From Rhizophagus sp. LPA8_4_AMF (taxonomy: Eukaryota > Glomeromycota > Glomeromycetes > Glomerales > Glomeraceae), in contig JADRCO010000248.1 of assembly GCA_021464525.1 (NCBI GenBank), positions 1 through 41,135 on the forward strand: a stretch of DNA of 41,135 bases, written 5' to 3'. The notes below the pieces were generated by a model, which searched no databases, was not told the origin of the DNA, and saw only the letters and a list, made by a program, of their open reading frames with translations. Shown one piece after another: positions 8,242 through 18,718 of the stretch. Made by a program: the position numbers and the translations under genes. Every line of letters starts with the position of its first letter. Position 1 is the stretch's first letter.

Positions 8242-9588
8242 TTGAAAAATTCTTAATACGTATAGGCGGCATTTTTAAACGTAATATGTGCTACACCTAT
8301 TTCCTCCTAATTCACCTACCGAAACGACTCCAAAAATGACTATTTACAAAATTATTAGTTATCTCACAAAAAGAAATTCGCGACTACAATATTTTATTCA
8401 CAGTTTTATAATATTACAACACAATATTACACCAAAAAAAGAAAAAAGAAAAAAAAAATGTATTTAGAGTAGGAAGAGGAAAAGGGAGGAAAAAGAAAAC
8501 GAAAGATAATTCGAAAAAAAGGAGAGAATTTTATAGGAGAATCAACATCCAAATATTTTGTCCGAGAGTTTATTATAATCGAAAGAAATTTTCTCAAAGA
8601 AAGAGAAAATTTATCTTACAGAAAAAAGGAACGAAGAGAGAAAAAAAAATTTTTTAAATTAGAGAAAAAATATAAATAGATACAGTAATATTCTATACCT
8701 AAAAAAAAAAATTTTATGCAATTTACGCGTTTCTTAGTTAGCTATATAAGGACACTTAAACTATTCATAAACACCCGACAATTTTTTTTTCGCTTAATTA
8801 GGGTATATTACGATAGTATTACGAAATCCCAAATACCCGTGAACCGGAAAACGGAAATTAATTAATTTCCTTGTAGATCAAATTTAGAAACTGCATGATA
8901 TCGAGTTTACGAAATTAATAATTGTTATCCAAAAATCAATTAGAATTATTTCTGGCTCATAAAACGCAATATCAAACCACACTTAAAATGCAAGGAATTA
9001 AGTACAAAATCACAATTTTCCGTAACCATAACCGTAATCGGTTCATTTTTTACCTAACAAAATTTAATTGGAAGGAGATCCTTAATTAATATCTCATGTT
9101 ACCAAATTAATTGAGAATGTTCTTTATTTAGCAAAGTATTTAAGATCAGCTTATCCTAAATTCATTCTAATTTAATACTTAGTTTCTCTTTTCTCTCTTT
9201 TCTCTAATTTCTAATTATGCTGTATGTCTTACTCTAATTAAAGTTTTGGTTAAATCCAAACCATTATAGTATTTTTATTTTTTTTTTATTCATAATCTCA
9301 ATTAAAAAGTATGAAAAAGGATATTTGACAAATAGAAAGTTAACGCTAACTATTAATGATCTGACTCTTATTTATCCGTGATTTTACACGAATGATTGAC
9401 ATGAATCTTTTTCATCGCCGAAAGTAAAAATGATCCAAGTTTTCAACTTTTTTTTTAGATTGTACTTATCGGATTACAATATTGTAATCCATTTTCCGGT
9501 TCACTATTTGGCCAAATGAGAAATTATATTCTTTTCAAATTTCAATAATGTTATAAAAAATAAACCAAATAAATATATTTTAATTTCG
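8242..9588. other. Intergenic region between two minus-strand genes
   Basis: 1.35 kb of AT-rich sequence form the upstream region of the membrane protein gene and the downstream region of the LRR/coiled-coil gene. There is a purine-rich tract around 8430-8660 and a CT-rich run at 9183-9208. No ORF or RNA gene is supported. Confidence 0.45.
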
Positions 9589-11955
9589 TTATTGATTTGG
9601 CAGTTGCATCTCTAACTGAATTATTTCCGTTTGCAAATTTAAAAGAGCTTGAAGATTTGAAATATCCTCCTCTAACATTAAATCAACACTTAAATCCCGT
9701 TTAATTTCTTCTAGTCTTTTGAAATCAGAACTATTATTAGTTAAAATGATATTTCTTTGCTCTTTTAAAAGATTCTCCAGTAAGATCTTTCCTCTTCTAC
9801 CAAGATTACTTTTAAGAGTATCCCGTAATTCTTTTAGACTAGTTTTTTTAGCTTGCATTTGAAATTTATTTAATTGTTCTTTTAAATCATCAAATTTTTG
9901 TTGAAGCTTATTAATAGAAGAATCTTTTTCTTTTAACTGACTTTCAAGACCTGCAAGTTTATTCTGAGATTTTTGCTCATTTTCTTGTAACTTTTCTAAA
10001 AGATCCTTTTCTTTTTGAAGAGCCATTTCATTTTTTCTAGTCTTCTCATCTAATTTTCTTTTTAATTCATCAATTTGTTGCTTACTTTGTTGCTGAAATT
10101 TATTAATAGAAGTTTCTTTATCTTTTAAGTGATTTTGAAAATACTTTTCATTTTCCTGAAGTTTTTGTAAAAGATCCTTTTCTTTTTGAAAAGCCTCCTT
10201 ACTTTTTCTGGTTTCTTCATCCAATTGTTCTTTTAATTTATCAATTTGTCGTTTACTTTGTTGTTGAAATTTAATAAGTGAAGTTTCTTTATTTTTCAAT
10301 TGATTTTTAAGAATTTGAGAATTTTGTTTATTTTTTTGTAGTTTTTTTAAAAGATCATTTTCTTTTTGAAAAGCTTTTTCATTTTTCTTATTTAATTCAT
10401 CTAATTGATTTTTTAATTCTTTAATTCGTTGTTCACTTTGTTGTTGAAGTTTATTAATAAAATCCTCCTTATTTTTTAATTGATTACTCAGATTAATAAG
10501 TTTATATTGAGAATTTTGTTCATCTTGTTTAAGATTTTCTAAAAGATTTTCTAATTTATCTTTTTCTTTTTGAAGAATCTCTCTATTTTTTTCAGTTTGT
10601 TCAAGTTTATTTTGTGTTTGTTTAGCTTTTATGAATTGACCCTGTAATTCTTTACTTTTAAATTTTAATATTTCCATTAAATCATTCATTTTTTTTCTTA
10701 AAGAAGCTGTACTTGATTTAGCTTTATATAATTGATTATTTAATTCATCTTTAAGAGAATTTAATTCCTTTTTTTTAGTTTCAATTTCAATAATTGATTT
10801 ATTGATTATAACTAATTGATTATGTAAACTTTTAGATTCTTCTTCCTTATTTTTTAAATCATCATTAGTTTCTTTTAAGTTTTCTTCTAATTCTTCTTTA
10901 ATTCTTTCATTATTTAATAAATCTTTTTTTAAATCATTTGCTTCTCTTTCTAATATTCCTTTTTCCATTAATTGCTCAACAGTAATGGATTTTAATTCAT
11001 TTTCTTTTTCTTCTAATTCTTGTTTTGTTTTTTGATAAATAATATTCATTTCTTCTAAATTAATATTTAAATCATAAATTTGTTGTTGTAAAATTTTTAC
11101 ATTTTGTTCCAATTTAATTTTTTTTATTTCCAATTCATCTTTTTTAATTACCAAATTAATTTCTTCTTTTTCTAATTCTGTTAAATGATTTTGAACATCA
11201 TAATTTTCTTCTTCTTCACTTAATGTTATTTCTTTAGTTAATTCTTCCATTTCTTTAGTTAATTCCCAATTTTTTTTCCATCCTCTTAAATTATATCTAC
11301 CTTGCAAAGCATCAATATCATCAATAGCAAAAGTTTCAAGTTGATTATATATTGTTTTAACTTTAGCATCTAATCTTTTATCAGCCAAACATCTTAAATT
11401 TTTAATATTATAAGGTATATATTCTAAACCAGAATCTATATCAGTATTATTAATACTTAAATTTTCTAATTTAATTAAACCTTTTAGAGGTTCCAAACTA
11501 CCATAAAATTGATTATAAATTCCTTGATCAATTCTTTCTTGATCAGTATTACCTATAAATAATTGTTTAAGATTAACAAAAGGAGAGAAACAAGATAAAT
11601 TTGAAGAAGAAATTTTATTATTAAGTAAATTTAAATATTCTAAATTATTACTCTTTAAAATAGGAATCTTATTAAGTTGATTATAACGAACATTAATAGA
11701 ATTTATATTTTTACAATTACTTGTATCTAATTGATTTAATTTATTTTGTGAACAATCAATATCAATTAATTTCTTATTATTATTAATATTTAAATCGATT
11801 AATTGATTATCACAACAATTTAATAATTCCAAATTAACAAAATCTGATAAATCCAAATATCCTTCAAGATTTTGTTTGTTTATAATTAATTTCGTTTCAT
11901 TAATTCTTTCTTCTTTTGTTGGGTATTTTTCATTGATAAATTGTTGTGCGTCCAT
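9589..11955 (-). CDS. LRR plus long coiled-coil protein
   Basis: A single uninterrupted exon encodes 788 residues from ATG 11955. Residues ~10-200 hold degenerate leucine-rich repeats: YLDLSDFVNLELLNCCDNQL, then IDIDCSQNKLNQLD, NSINVRYNQLNKI and LEYLNLLNNKI. These are followed by LRGWKKNWEL and, from ~230 to ~730, an almost continuous coiled coil rich in Glu/Lys/Gln/Leu/Asn. Within it, residues ~496-690 are about three copies of a 57-64-residue repeat starting KE-[DT]-[FS]-I-KxQQQS and continuing to LLxKLQxN. The last 60 residues are a separate helical segment ending QLPNQ. There is no signal peptide, membrane segment or kinase domain. The short-LRR style is one I associate with Glomeromycotina proteins of unknown function. 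A cytoplasmic scaffold is possible but nothing here proves a role. Confidence 0.85.
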   Translation of the reverse strand: MDAQQFINEKYPTKEERINETKLIINKQNLEGYLDLSDFVNLELLNCCDNQLIDLNINNNKKLIDIDCSQNKLNQLDTSNCKNINSINVRYNQLNKIPILKSNNLEYLNLLNNKISSSNLSCFSPFVNLKQLFIGNTDQERIDQGIYNQFYGSLEPLKGLIKLENLSINNTDIDSGLEYIPYNIKNLRCLADKRLDAKVKTIYNQLETFAIDDIDALQGRYNLRGWKKNWELTKEMEELTKEITLSEEEENYDVQNHLTELEKEEINLVIKKDELEIKKIKLEQNVKILQQQIYDLNINLEEMNIIYQKTKQELEEKENELKSITVEQLMEKGILEREANDLKKDLLNNERIKEELEENLKETNDDLKNKEEESKSLHNQLVIINKSIIEIETKKKELNSLKDELNNQLYKAKSSTASLRKKMNDLMEILKFKSKELQGQFIKAKQTQNKLEQTEKNREILQKEKDKLENLLENLKQDEQNSQYKLINLSNQLKNKEDFINKLQQQSEQRIKELKNQLDELNKKNEKAFQKENDLLKKLQKNKQNSQILKNQLKNKETSLIKFQQQSKRQIDKLKEQLDEETRKSKEAFQKEKDLLQKLQENEKYFQNHLKDKETSINKFQQQSKQQIDELKRKLDEKTRKNEMALQKEKDLLEKLQENEQKSQNKLAGLESQLKEKDSSINKLQQKFDDLKEQLNKFQMQAKKTSLKELRDTLKSNLGRRGKILLENLLKEQRNIILTNNSSDFKRLEEIKRDLSVDLMLEEDISNLQALLNLQTEIIQLEMQLPNQ
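9890..10472 (-). repeat. In-frame ~57-64-codon tandem repeat in the coiled coil
   Basis: On the minus strand, three full units and one partial unit start at KEDFINKLQQQS, KETSLIKFQQQS, KETSINKFQQQS and KDSSINKLQQKF. Each has a central LDE-[LEK] block and an FQKEKDLLxKLQ-like block. Lengths are about 60, 57 and 64 residues. The units are conserved at protein level and visibly similar at DNA level, so the coiled coil appears to have grown by internal duplication. Confidence 0.8.
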
Positions 11956-13361
11956 AATAATAATTTATTAAAATATTTTTAAAAATAAATTTTTTCGTTT
12001 TTTTTTTTTTTTTGAGAAAAAAAAAAAAATTACTCTAGTTCATAATTATGAATTTCTTTAAATAAATAAAAACATCATTATAGGAATTTTAAATAATCCA
12101 TAATAATCTTTATTAACACGTAATCTTAATTTCTTTGTTTCAAAAATCGTTATCAATCTATTACGTAGAATTTCTTTTTTCGAATTTTAAATTATGATAC
12201 GAGAAGAATTTTCTAAAAATATATCTTATAATAATCGAATCTAATTATGGGAGGTCAATGGACGAATTTTTGAAACATCTTTTAGTAAATCTCTTGTTAA
12301 TTAGAACTAATTTGGTTTCTTAAATGAACAAAGAAACCATATTGAAAATGAATTCCCAATATAAGACGCTAAATCGTAAAAAATTCCAAACCATTGTTGA
12401 TTTTGTATTAAACATATATGGTATAAAATGCATATTGCACATCAAATCAGGTTTCCTAATTACCTTTTTTTTTCATTCAACAAATGGATCCTACCGTTAA
12501 TAAAAAAGTGTTCAATTAACTTAAAAATCGAAATTGAACGAATAATGATCGGTTAAAATATTATTCCATGAATGATATAAGTAAGACACGGGATTTTATA
12601 AAACCTGCAGTCATTGTAGTGTTACGAGATTTGTCTAGAGACTCCGATTAATCAGGTCCTTGTGCATTTTTTTGTTCGGTACATGACAAAATTAGTCATT
12701 ACACCAGAATGGATTTTTTTAGATACCCGGTCATTTTTAAAGTGGAGTTACGCAATTGCTATACAATTGCTATACGATAGATATCTTTTCGATAAATAAA
12801 TGTCGGGCTACTTTCACAATTCTACAAGAGTGATTTTGGGGAAAAATTTAAACCCAGAGGCAGATTATTACTTCGTGTAATAGTATTCACTATTTTTTAT
12901 ACGATTAATAAAATAAAAGCGCATTTATGGATTGCGGGATTGTATAAAATTCGATATATCGGATTCTCAACACACTACAATTTATAATAAACCTCTTCTT
13001 GGTATATTAGATTTCTAACGAACCGACCCGATATATCGCGGAAAATTCATAATACTGTGTGATGATTTGTCAGTAACAACAAGTTTGTGCGTAATGCAAA
13101 GCATTTTCAACACATGCAAAAAGAAATAACGACTATAAGGTGATATGTGACTTTATTCGATGATTAGGAAATACTACGAAAAATCATTATGCGAGTTGTT
13201 AATTAAAGTGTGATGATGTCTGACTATAAATTATGGGTTTTTTTATTAGTTTATATAAAAATTAGATTATATATATTTTATAATAAAATTAATGAATGAT
13301 ATTTAAATACAAATGAATTTACTTTATATAATTAATTACAATTTTTTATCAAACTTTTTTC
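11956..13361. other. Intergenic region upstream of the LRR/coiled-coil gene
   Basis: 1.4 kb between the 5' end of the LRR gene (-) and the 3' end of the next minus-strand gene. An A/T homopolymer hairpin at ~11996-12030 lies just upstream of the LRR ATG. No gene is recognised. Confidence 0.45.
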
Positions 13362-13451
13362 TTTTATATATTTCTATCATCGACTTCCCTTCATTTATAC
13401 ATTTCTGTCATTATTTCTCCTATTTATATATTTCTATCATCAATTCCCCTT
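13362..13451. repeat. Three-copy ~30-bp minisatellite over a stop codon
   Basis: Units of the type ATTTATATATTTCTATCATC-(A/G)A-(C/T)TTCCCCTT occur at about 13362-13392, 13393-13421 and 13422-13451. The middle copy is the most diverged. The rightmost copy contains the stop codon (13442-13440) and last codons of the minus-strand gene that ends there. Confidence 0.7.
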
Positions 13452-14602
13452 CTCTAATAAAACGTCACCAAAAACATTTTCGTATCTTGGTAAATCAGGT
13501 CTTGGCAATTCTTTATCTAATTCTGCTTCCTTTTTTTTATCTTTAGGAATTTTTTCATCGTCCTTCTTTTTTTCTTCATTTAAATTTTCCAAAACTTCAT
13601 CAATTATGTAAGGAGTTAATACACCAGGAGGTATAGAACCGGAAGTTTGTTTTTGACGAAGCCATAAATCCACGGTTGGAACTCGTTTAGCTATTCCGGC
13701 CATAAATCCATTTAATTTATGAAATTCTTCTTCTTCAGAAGTTATTTCTTTAGTTTTAAAATCATGAGAATATGATTTAGATTTATTTTGAGGATATATT
13801 AATTCACTATTTCTAATAAAACAATCAGGACCAAAAGCCGTTGAATCTGGTATAAGACTTTTCCAACTTTTTTCCAAAGCTTTAGAAATTTCTGATAAAG
13901 ATGATCCAGAAAGTAATATTACTCTATGTATAGGATGTAATTTAGAATCTTTAAGTTCATCGGCAGGACGAATTTCTAACATAACTTCTATCCAAGGAAT
14001 ACATTTTAATGCAATATTTAATGGTCTATTAAAAGTTGCTTCTTCCGATAATATTTCTGAAGTTTTGACCGGAATTGTGAATAAATCGAATACAATATCG
14101 TATGGGTTTTCACTTGTAGTGATAGTATTGGTTGAAAGAGTTGAATCAGAAAATAAAGAGAGTGTCATTGATGAGGGAGACGAAGGAGACGTGGGAGACA
14201 TGGGAGTTGTGATAGACGTGGGAGAAGAAAAAAGAGGTTCAGGAACATCCAGGTAATTAAAATTAAGTGGTGAAGGTGGTGGTGATAATGCTAGTTCATC
14301 ATCATCTTTGGCTATTGGATCATATACTACCAATAATTCTGAGTGTAAGGACATCCATTTTAATATATCGTGTCTTGTACCATAAAATAAGAATCTTGAA
14401 TTTATAGGTGTAAGACGGATTTTTGTTAGATTCGATGGTTTAACTAATCGGCTTTTTCCCGTAGTTCCTGCAGTTTCTAAAAAAAAAAAATATTTCAGTT
14501 AGAAAAAAAAAAATTTATAAAAAAAATTTTTTTTTTTTTAAAAAAAAAGAAAGACATATTACCTGCGGAATATCCGTATTTTATTTCTTTCTTGATAAGC
14601 AT
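13440..14602 (-). CDS. Unrecognised two-exon protein, 358 aa
   Basis: Exon 1 is 14602-14563 (13 codons plus one base, MLIKKEIKYGYSA). The donor is GTAATA. Exon 2 is 14476-13440, after an acceptor ending TTTAG and preceded by poly-T. The phases fit and the product is 358 residues. The N-terminus contains FLFYGTRHDILKWMSLHSEL. A Ser/Pro/Thr-rich low-complexity linker follows (SPPPSPL, then PTSITTPMSPTSPSSPSS). A folded-looking central region runs from NPYDIVFDLFTIPVK through LHPIHRVILLSGSSL and FGPDCFIRNSELIYPQ to MAGIAKRVPTVDLWLRQKQ. The tail is Lys/Glu/Asp-rich and ends in LEKGN. I recognise no family, membrane segment or catalytic motif. The ordered core with conserved-looking aromatic and Pro residues argues for a real protein. 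Confidence 0.75.
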
Positions 14603-15851
14603 TTATTATTTGTTCCCTAAATTATTTACAATAAAATTTAAGTATAAATATATTTAAAGTATGTTGAAATAGTTCGAATATTGGATCTGGTGGTTGAGAA
14701 TTATTAAAAAATTGAAATTTGTTTTTGGTTTATATTTTAAACAAACTTTCGATATTTATATATTTATTTTAAAATGAGACCTCGGTAAAAATAAAACCGA
14801 ACAATATAATATAATAGAATATAAATTATGTCATTTGATTGCTAAATAAAGTTAATAATTAATGATATTCGATCAACCCTTCTTTTTTTTTATTTGAAAA
14901 ACCTGTGCAGTTTAGTTGAAAATCTCATGACTATGCAATGAATTGTTCGGAGTTTTTGATCTACAAATCTTATCACCAGCCCCAATTTAAATATCAGCCA
15001 CTTTTGTGCTTTGTACTTTAGGTCACAATGATTGAAATGATGAAATTTAACGAAATTGTTATTATTAAAATTACTAAATACTCCTTACCCCACGGTAACG
15101 TTTTCCGTATTCGAATTTTTTCCTAATAGCCTAATCGCAGTAATAAATCCGATCTTATCCCTTTAAAGTAATTAAAGTAATTGGTCCGTGTTGTGACTAA
15201 AATATATTCCTACTTTACCCGGGTGTTTTTCTTTTGGTCGTTGAATATATAAGTTTCCCTTTGTGGGAAGATTTATTGCCGGAATGTTCGAATGTCATCA
15301 GGTGGTTTTCGAGAATCATGCACAATCTGTGTACAAATTATATCATATGACTGCTAAATTGTTGATTATTTTATTTCGATACAAATCTAATCTATTCGAA
15401 AATTTATAATGAAGAATATGAAAGAAAAAGTCTCGTAGTAGGAAAAAACGTGAAAAAAAAGATTAATTCTTAAAATAAATTTAAGAAATTGAATGATATT
15501 TATTTTTATTTTAAATCATTTTATTAATCATAATAATTCAATAACTGATACATACTCAGATCGAAAGTGGTTAAACTGATTGGTTTTTTAAATTTGTGTA
15601 CCTTATCGTATTTATAATTTATGCGTCTTACGCGAGTATAACTATTATCTAAATTAGTTTATTATTTACATTTTACATTCATATCCAAAAAAGTATGCAG
15701 AAATTTATGCAGTTATGCAATGCAAAAATTTATGCATATTTTTGTTTAAAAAAATAGTGTAAAAAACGTAGAAAGTTTTTGTTAAATAAAAAGCAAGGCT
15801 TTTTTTGAAACTTTTTATTTTATTTACGTTTTAAGGATTTGAAATACAATT
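14603..15851. promoter_or_regulatory. Divergent promoter region, 1.25 kb
   Basis: This separates the divergent genes at 14602 (-) and 15852 (+), so both promoters should lie here. Just before the plus-strand start are short repeats of AAATTTATGCA (15700-15740) and an imperfect palindrome (15757-15835, AAAAAACGTAG...TTACGTTTT). No clear TATA box was found. Confidence 0.4.
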
Positions 15852-17973
15852 ATGGAAGAAAAACATAGGTCTCCTCCAATAAACCCACTTCTGTTACGTA
15901 TTAGAACCTCAATTGCATCACTACGTTCAACATCCAATTATAATTTATTACCACTTACTATCGTTTCTCCTAATACATCCCCAATACCACCTACAACTTT
16001 TCGTCATGGACGTTTGAGAACTATATTATTTCCCCCTCACTTTGTGAGAAGGAAATGGGGTTATCTTAGTTTTATGTTGTTAGTAATATTTATTATAATA
16101 ATTCGATTGCACCTTTCAAAACGTAATCATGTACCGTTTGAAGAGACTCCAGCTGTCACTGGGTAAAAAGCTTATTTTAAATTTTAGAATTAAATTTGTT
16201 TTTATTCATTGAAATGTTATTTTCTCTTTTAGTTTTAACTAAACCCTCTTTTTTTTGTGTCTATGAATATAGACATACAAAAGAATCAAAACAGCAAACA
16301 AAACCTTTACCTCCAGTATTTTCCACGTTCACAGATAATTATCCGAAACAGTTGGCAATTTTAATTCTTACTTCATCAAGTACCTCATTAGATACATTTA
16401 GTAAAACCATAATAGATACTTGGGGTAAAATAGCTAAACAAAATAAATCATTAAGTGTAGATCTATGGTTTGCTACTCCTGAAGATACATTTAAAAAATT
16501 TGGTTGGCCAAATATACCTTATAATGATGATGAAGTTAATAAAGCTGATAAAGAAGGATTTGAAAAGATTGTTAATAATAATGATGTAACAGAAGATGTT
16601 AATATTAATGATAACAAAAAAGGATTAGAAAAGGAATTAAAAGATTTATTGAAAGAAATACTTCAAGAAACTATGATATTTAAAGAACAAAATCAATTAA
16701 GTGATGAACAAAAAGAATTTCAAAAGTTAACAAAGGTAAATAATTTTGAATATATTTTATTATTTTTATTTTATTTTATTTTAATATTTTTGTAATTAAT
16801 TTATAGGCACTTCATTATTTATACGAAAATCATTTAGATCATTATAATTATATATTAAAAATCACAGATAAGACATTTGTTAGATTACCAAAATTAATTG
16901 AATTATTATCAATATTAAATAATACTGAAAATAATTTTTTACCTAAATTAATAGGAAGACCAAATTTAGATCATGAAACTACAAAAAAATTTTGTTTTAA
17001 AGGATCAGGTTATATAATAAATAAAAATTTATTAACTATGATAGGTCCACATTTACCATATTGTTTAGCAACTATAATTAAAAATAATAATATAAAAGAT
17101 AATTATTTACATGAAGATTTAGCTATAGAAAGATGTTTTACAAAATATGTACCTAAGTTTAAAGGATGTGAAACTTTTGTAGATAGTGATAATAATAATG
17201 ATGATTTAAAAAAATTGCGTGGGTATGAATTTTTAAATTTAAGATCTGATGATGAAATCAATTGGGAGAAATATAAAAAACCTTTAGAAATATTTAATGA
17301 TGGATATATAAATGGATGGAGATTTGCTGATGCTATTGTTATGGGAGAAGTTAAAGATCCTTCAAGAATAATAAAATTAGAAGAATGGTATGGTAAAGAT
17401 GGAAAATTTAATGAGTTGGTTGAAGAAATGGGTGGTGTGATACCGGATCCGGAACCTATACCTTTACCCGAACAATCTGTAAACTCGGATTTATTGACAA
17501 TAGAGACTATAATGCCAACGGGGACATCAAATGAAAATATCAATGATGTGCAAAGTCAAGGGTCTAATATTGCTGAAACATCAAATGTAAACGTTAATGA
17601 TGGAATAGTGACTGAAATGCCAACTGAAACATCAAATGCGATTGTTAATGATGGAATAATATCTGAAAAATCAATTGTACCAATAGAAAAATCACCCTCA
17701 GAAACAAAAAATATTATAAATGAAACAAATTCAATTTCTAAAATGTCTATATCAACAACATCAGAAGAAATAATTTCTTCACAATCAAAAATAAATCAAC
17801 CAACGACAAAAGCTATTTCAATAATTATACCGGAAGATGATGGTAGTAATAATGGAAATGATGGTGACTATGATGATGCTACTCTTGATGTTTTGGACAA
17901 TCATAATGGAAATGGGGAAGTAGAAGTTGATGAATTATCACCTTTAAGTGGTGAAGAATTAGCTGAACCATAA
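15852..17973 (+). CDS. C1GALT/Fringe-like (GT31) type II membrane protein lacking DxD
   Basis: Exons 15852-16162, 16273-16735 and 16807-17973 give 646 residues, phase-consistent. A transmembrane anchor at ~70-88 (YLSFMLLVIFIIII) follows FVRRKWG, as in type II Golgi enzymes. Residues ~105-400 match the glycoprotein beta-1,3-galactosyltransferase fold: LAILILTSSS, then IIDTWGK, ALHYLYENHLDHYNYILKITDKTFVRL (259-285, read in two parts), KGSGYIINK (323-331) and HEDLAIERC (360-368). The corresponding C1GALT1 signatures are TWAQ, LKADDDTYV, GGAGYVLSK and IEDLALGRC. The acidic DDD is replaced by T278-D279-K280, so the metal/UDP-sugar site is probably lost. The animal chaperone Cosmc is a known relative without this motif. 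The C-terminal ~150 residues are a Thr/Ser/Asn/Glu/Asp-rich tail. The protein is probably a Golgi or ER lumenal protein, and its activity is uncertain. Confidence 0.8.
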
Positions 17974-18718
17974 CTTATGGACTTTTGATATTTTTATTTT
18001 TTGCGATTTATTAATTAAACTTTGTACTCGTTATATTATATGTATAACTAAAAAAAATGAATTTTAATAGTCTTAATTAAAAATTTATTTTTAGAAAAAA
18101 AAAAATAATTTTCTATACAAAAATCATAAATTTTCCATTTAGAATGATAATACTGGTACAATTATAAATTATTTTTAACAAATTTTCAAAAGTATATTAT
18201 AAAAAGCAAAATAAGAAATTCAGAAAAAAATTCATTTGTACAAAAAAAAAAAGGTAAGTTGAAAAAGGGAAGAAAATATAAAAAAATCTACCATAAAATG
18301 AGAACCAACCAAATCTGCTTAAATCACTAAAATTTTTCATTTTGAAGAGAAAGATAAACAATCTACACAAAAAAAGATTTTCTGTCTTTTCATACATAAA
18401 TACTTTGAAGGTTTTGAAGGTAAAATCGAAATAATGACAATAAAAAATTATAAAAACATTCAAAGCAAAGTAATGATTAAACAGTACCAGCTTTTTAAAA
18501 ATTTTAAACCATTTATATATTATACTATACTTCTTCACTGCACTTTTTTCCTACATAAACAATACCAAAAATAAATGTAACAATCAAAAAAAAAACGATT
18601 ATGCATAAAGAAAGCAAATATTTAACAAAAGAAAAATATAATAAAATTATGAGTATTTGCTATTTATAAAAACTATTATATGTATTTAGGAATTTGTCTT
18701 AAAATAACATTATCGTAG
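17974..18718. other. Convergent intergenic region, 745 bp
   Basis: This lies between the 3' ends of the GT31-like gene (+) and TUP1 (-). It is AT-rich with several poly-A runs. A long minus-strand open stretch at ~18197-18538 is Phe/Lys-rich low-complexity translation of A/T sequence and is not considered a gene. Confidence 0.5.

Noticed and set aside
18197-18538. Minus-strand open frame of 113 codons downstream of TUP1
   Set aside because: Phe/Lys/Ile-rich low-complexity product from A/T sequence in a convergent 3' region. No domain and no splice support.
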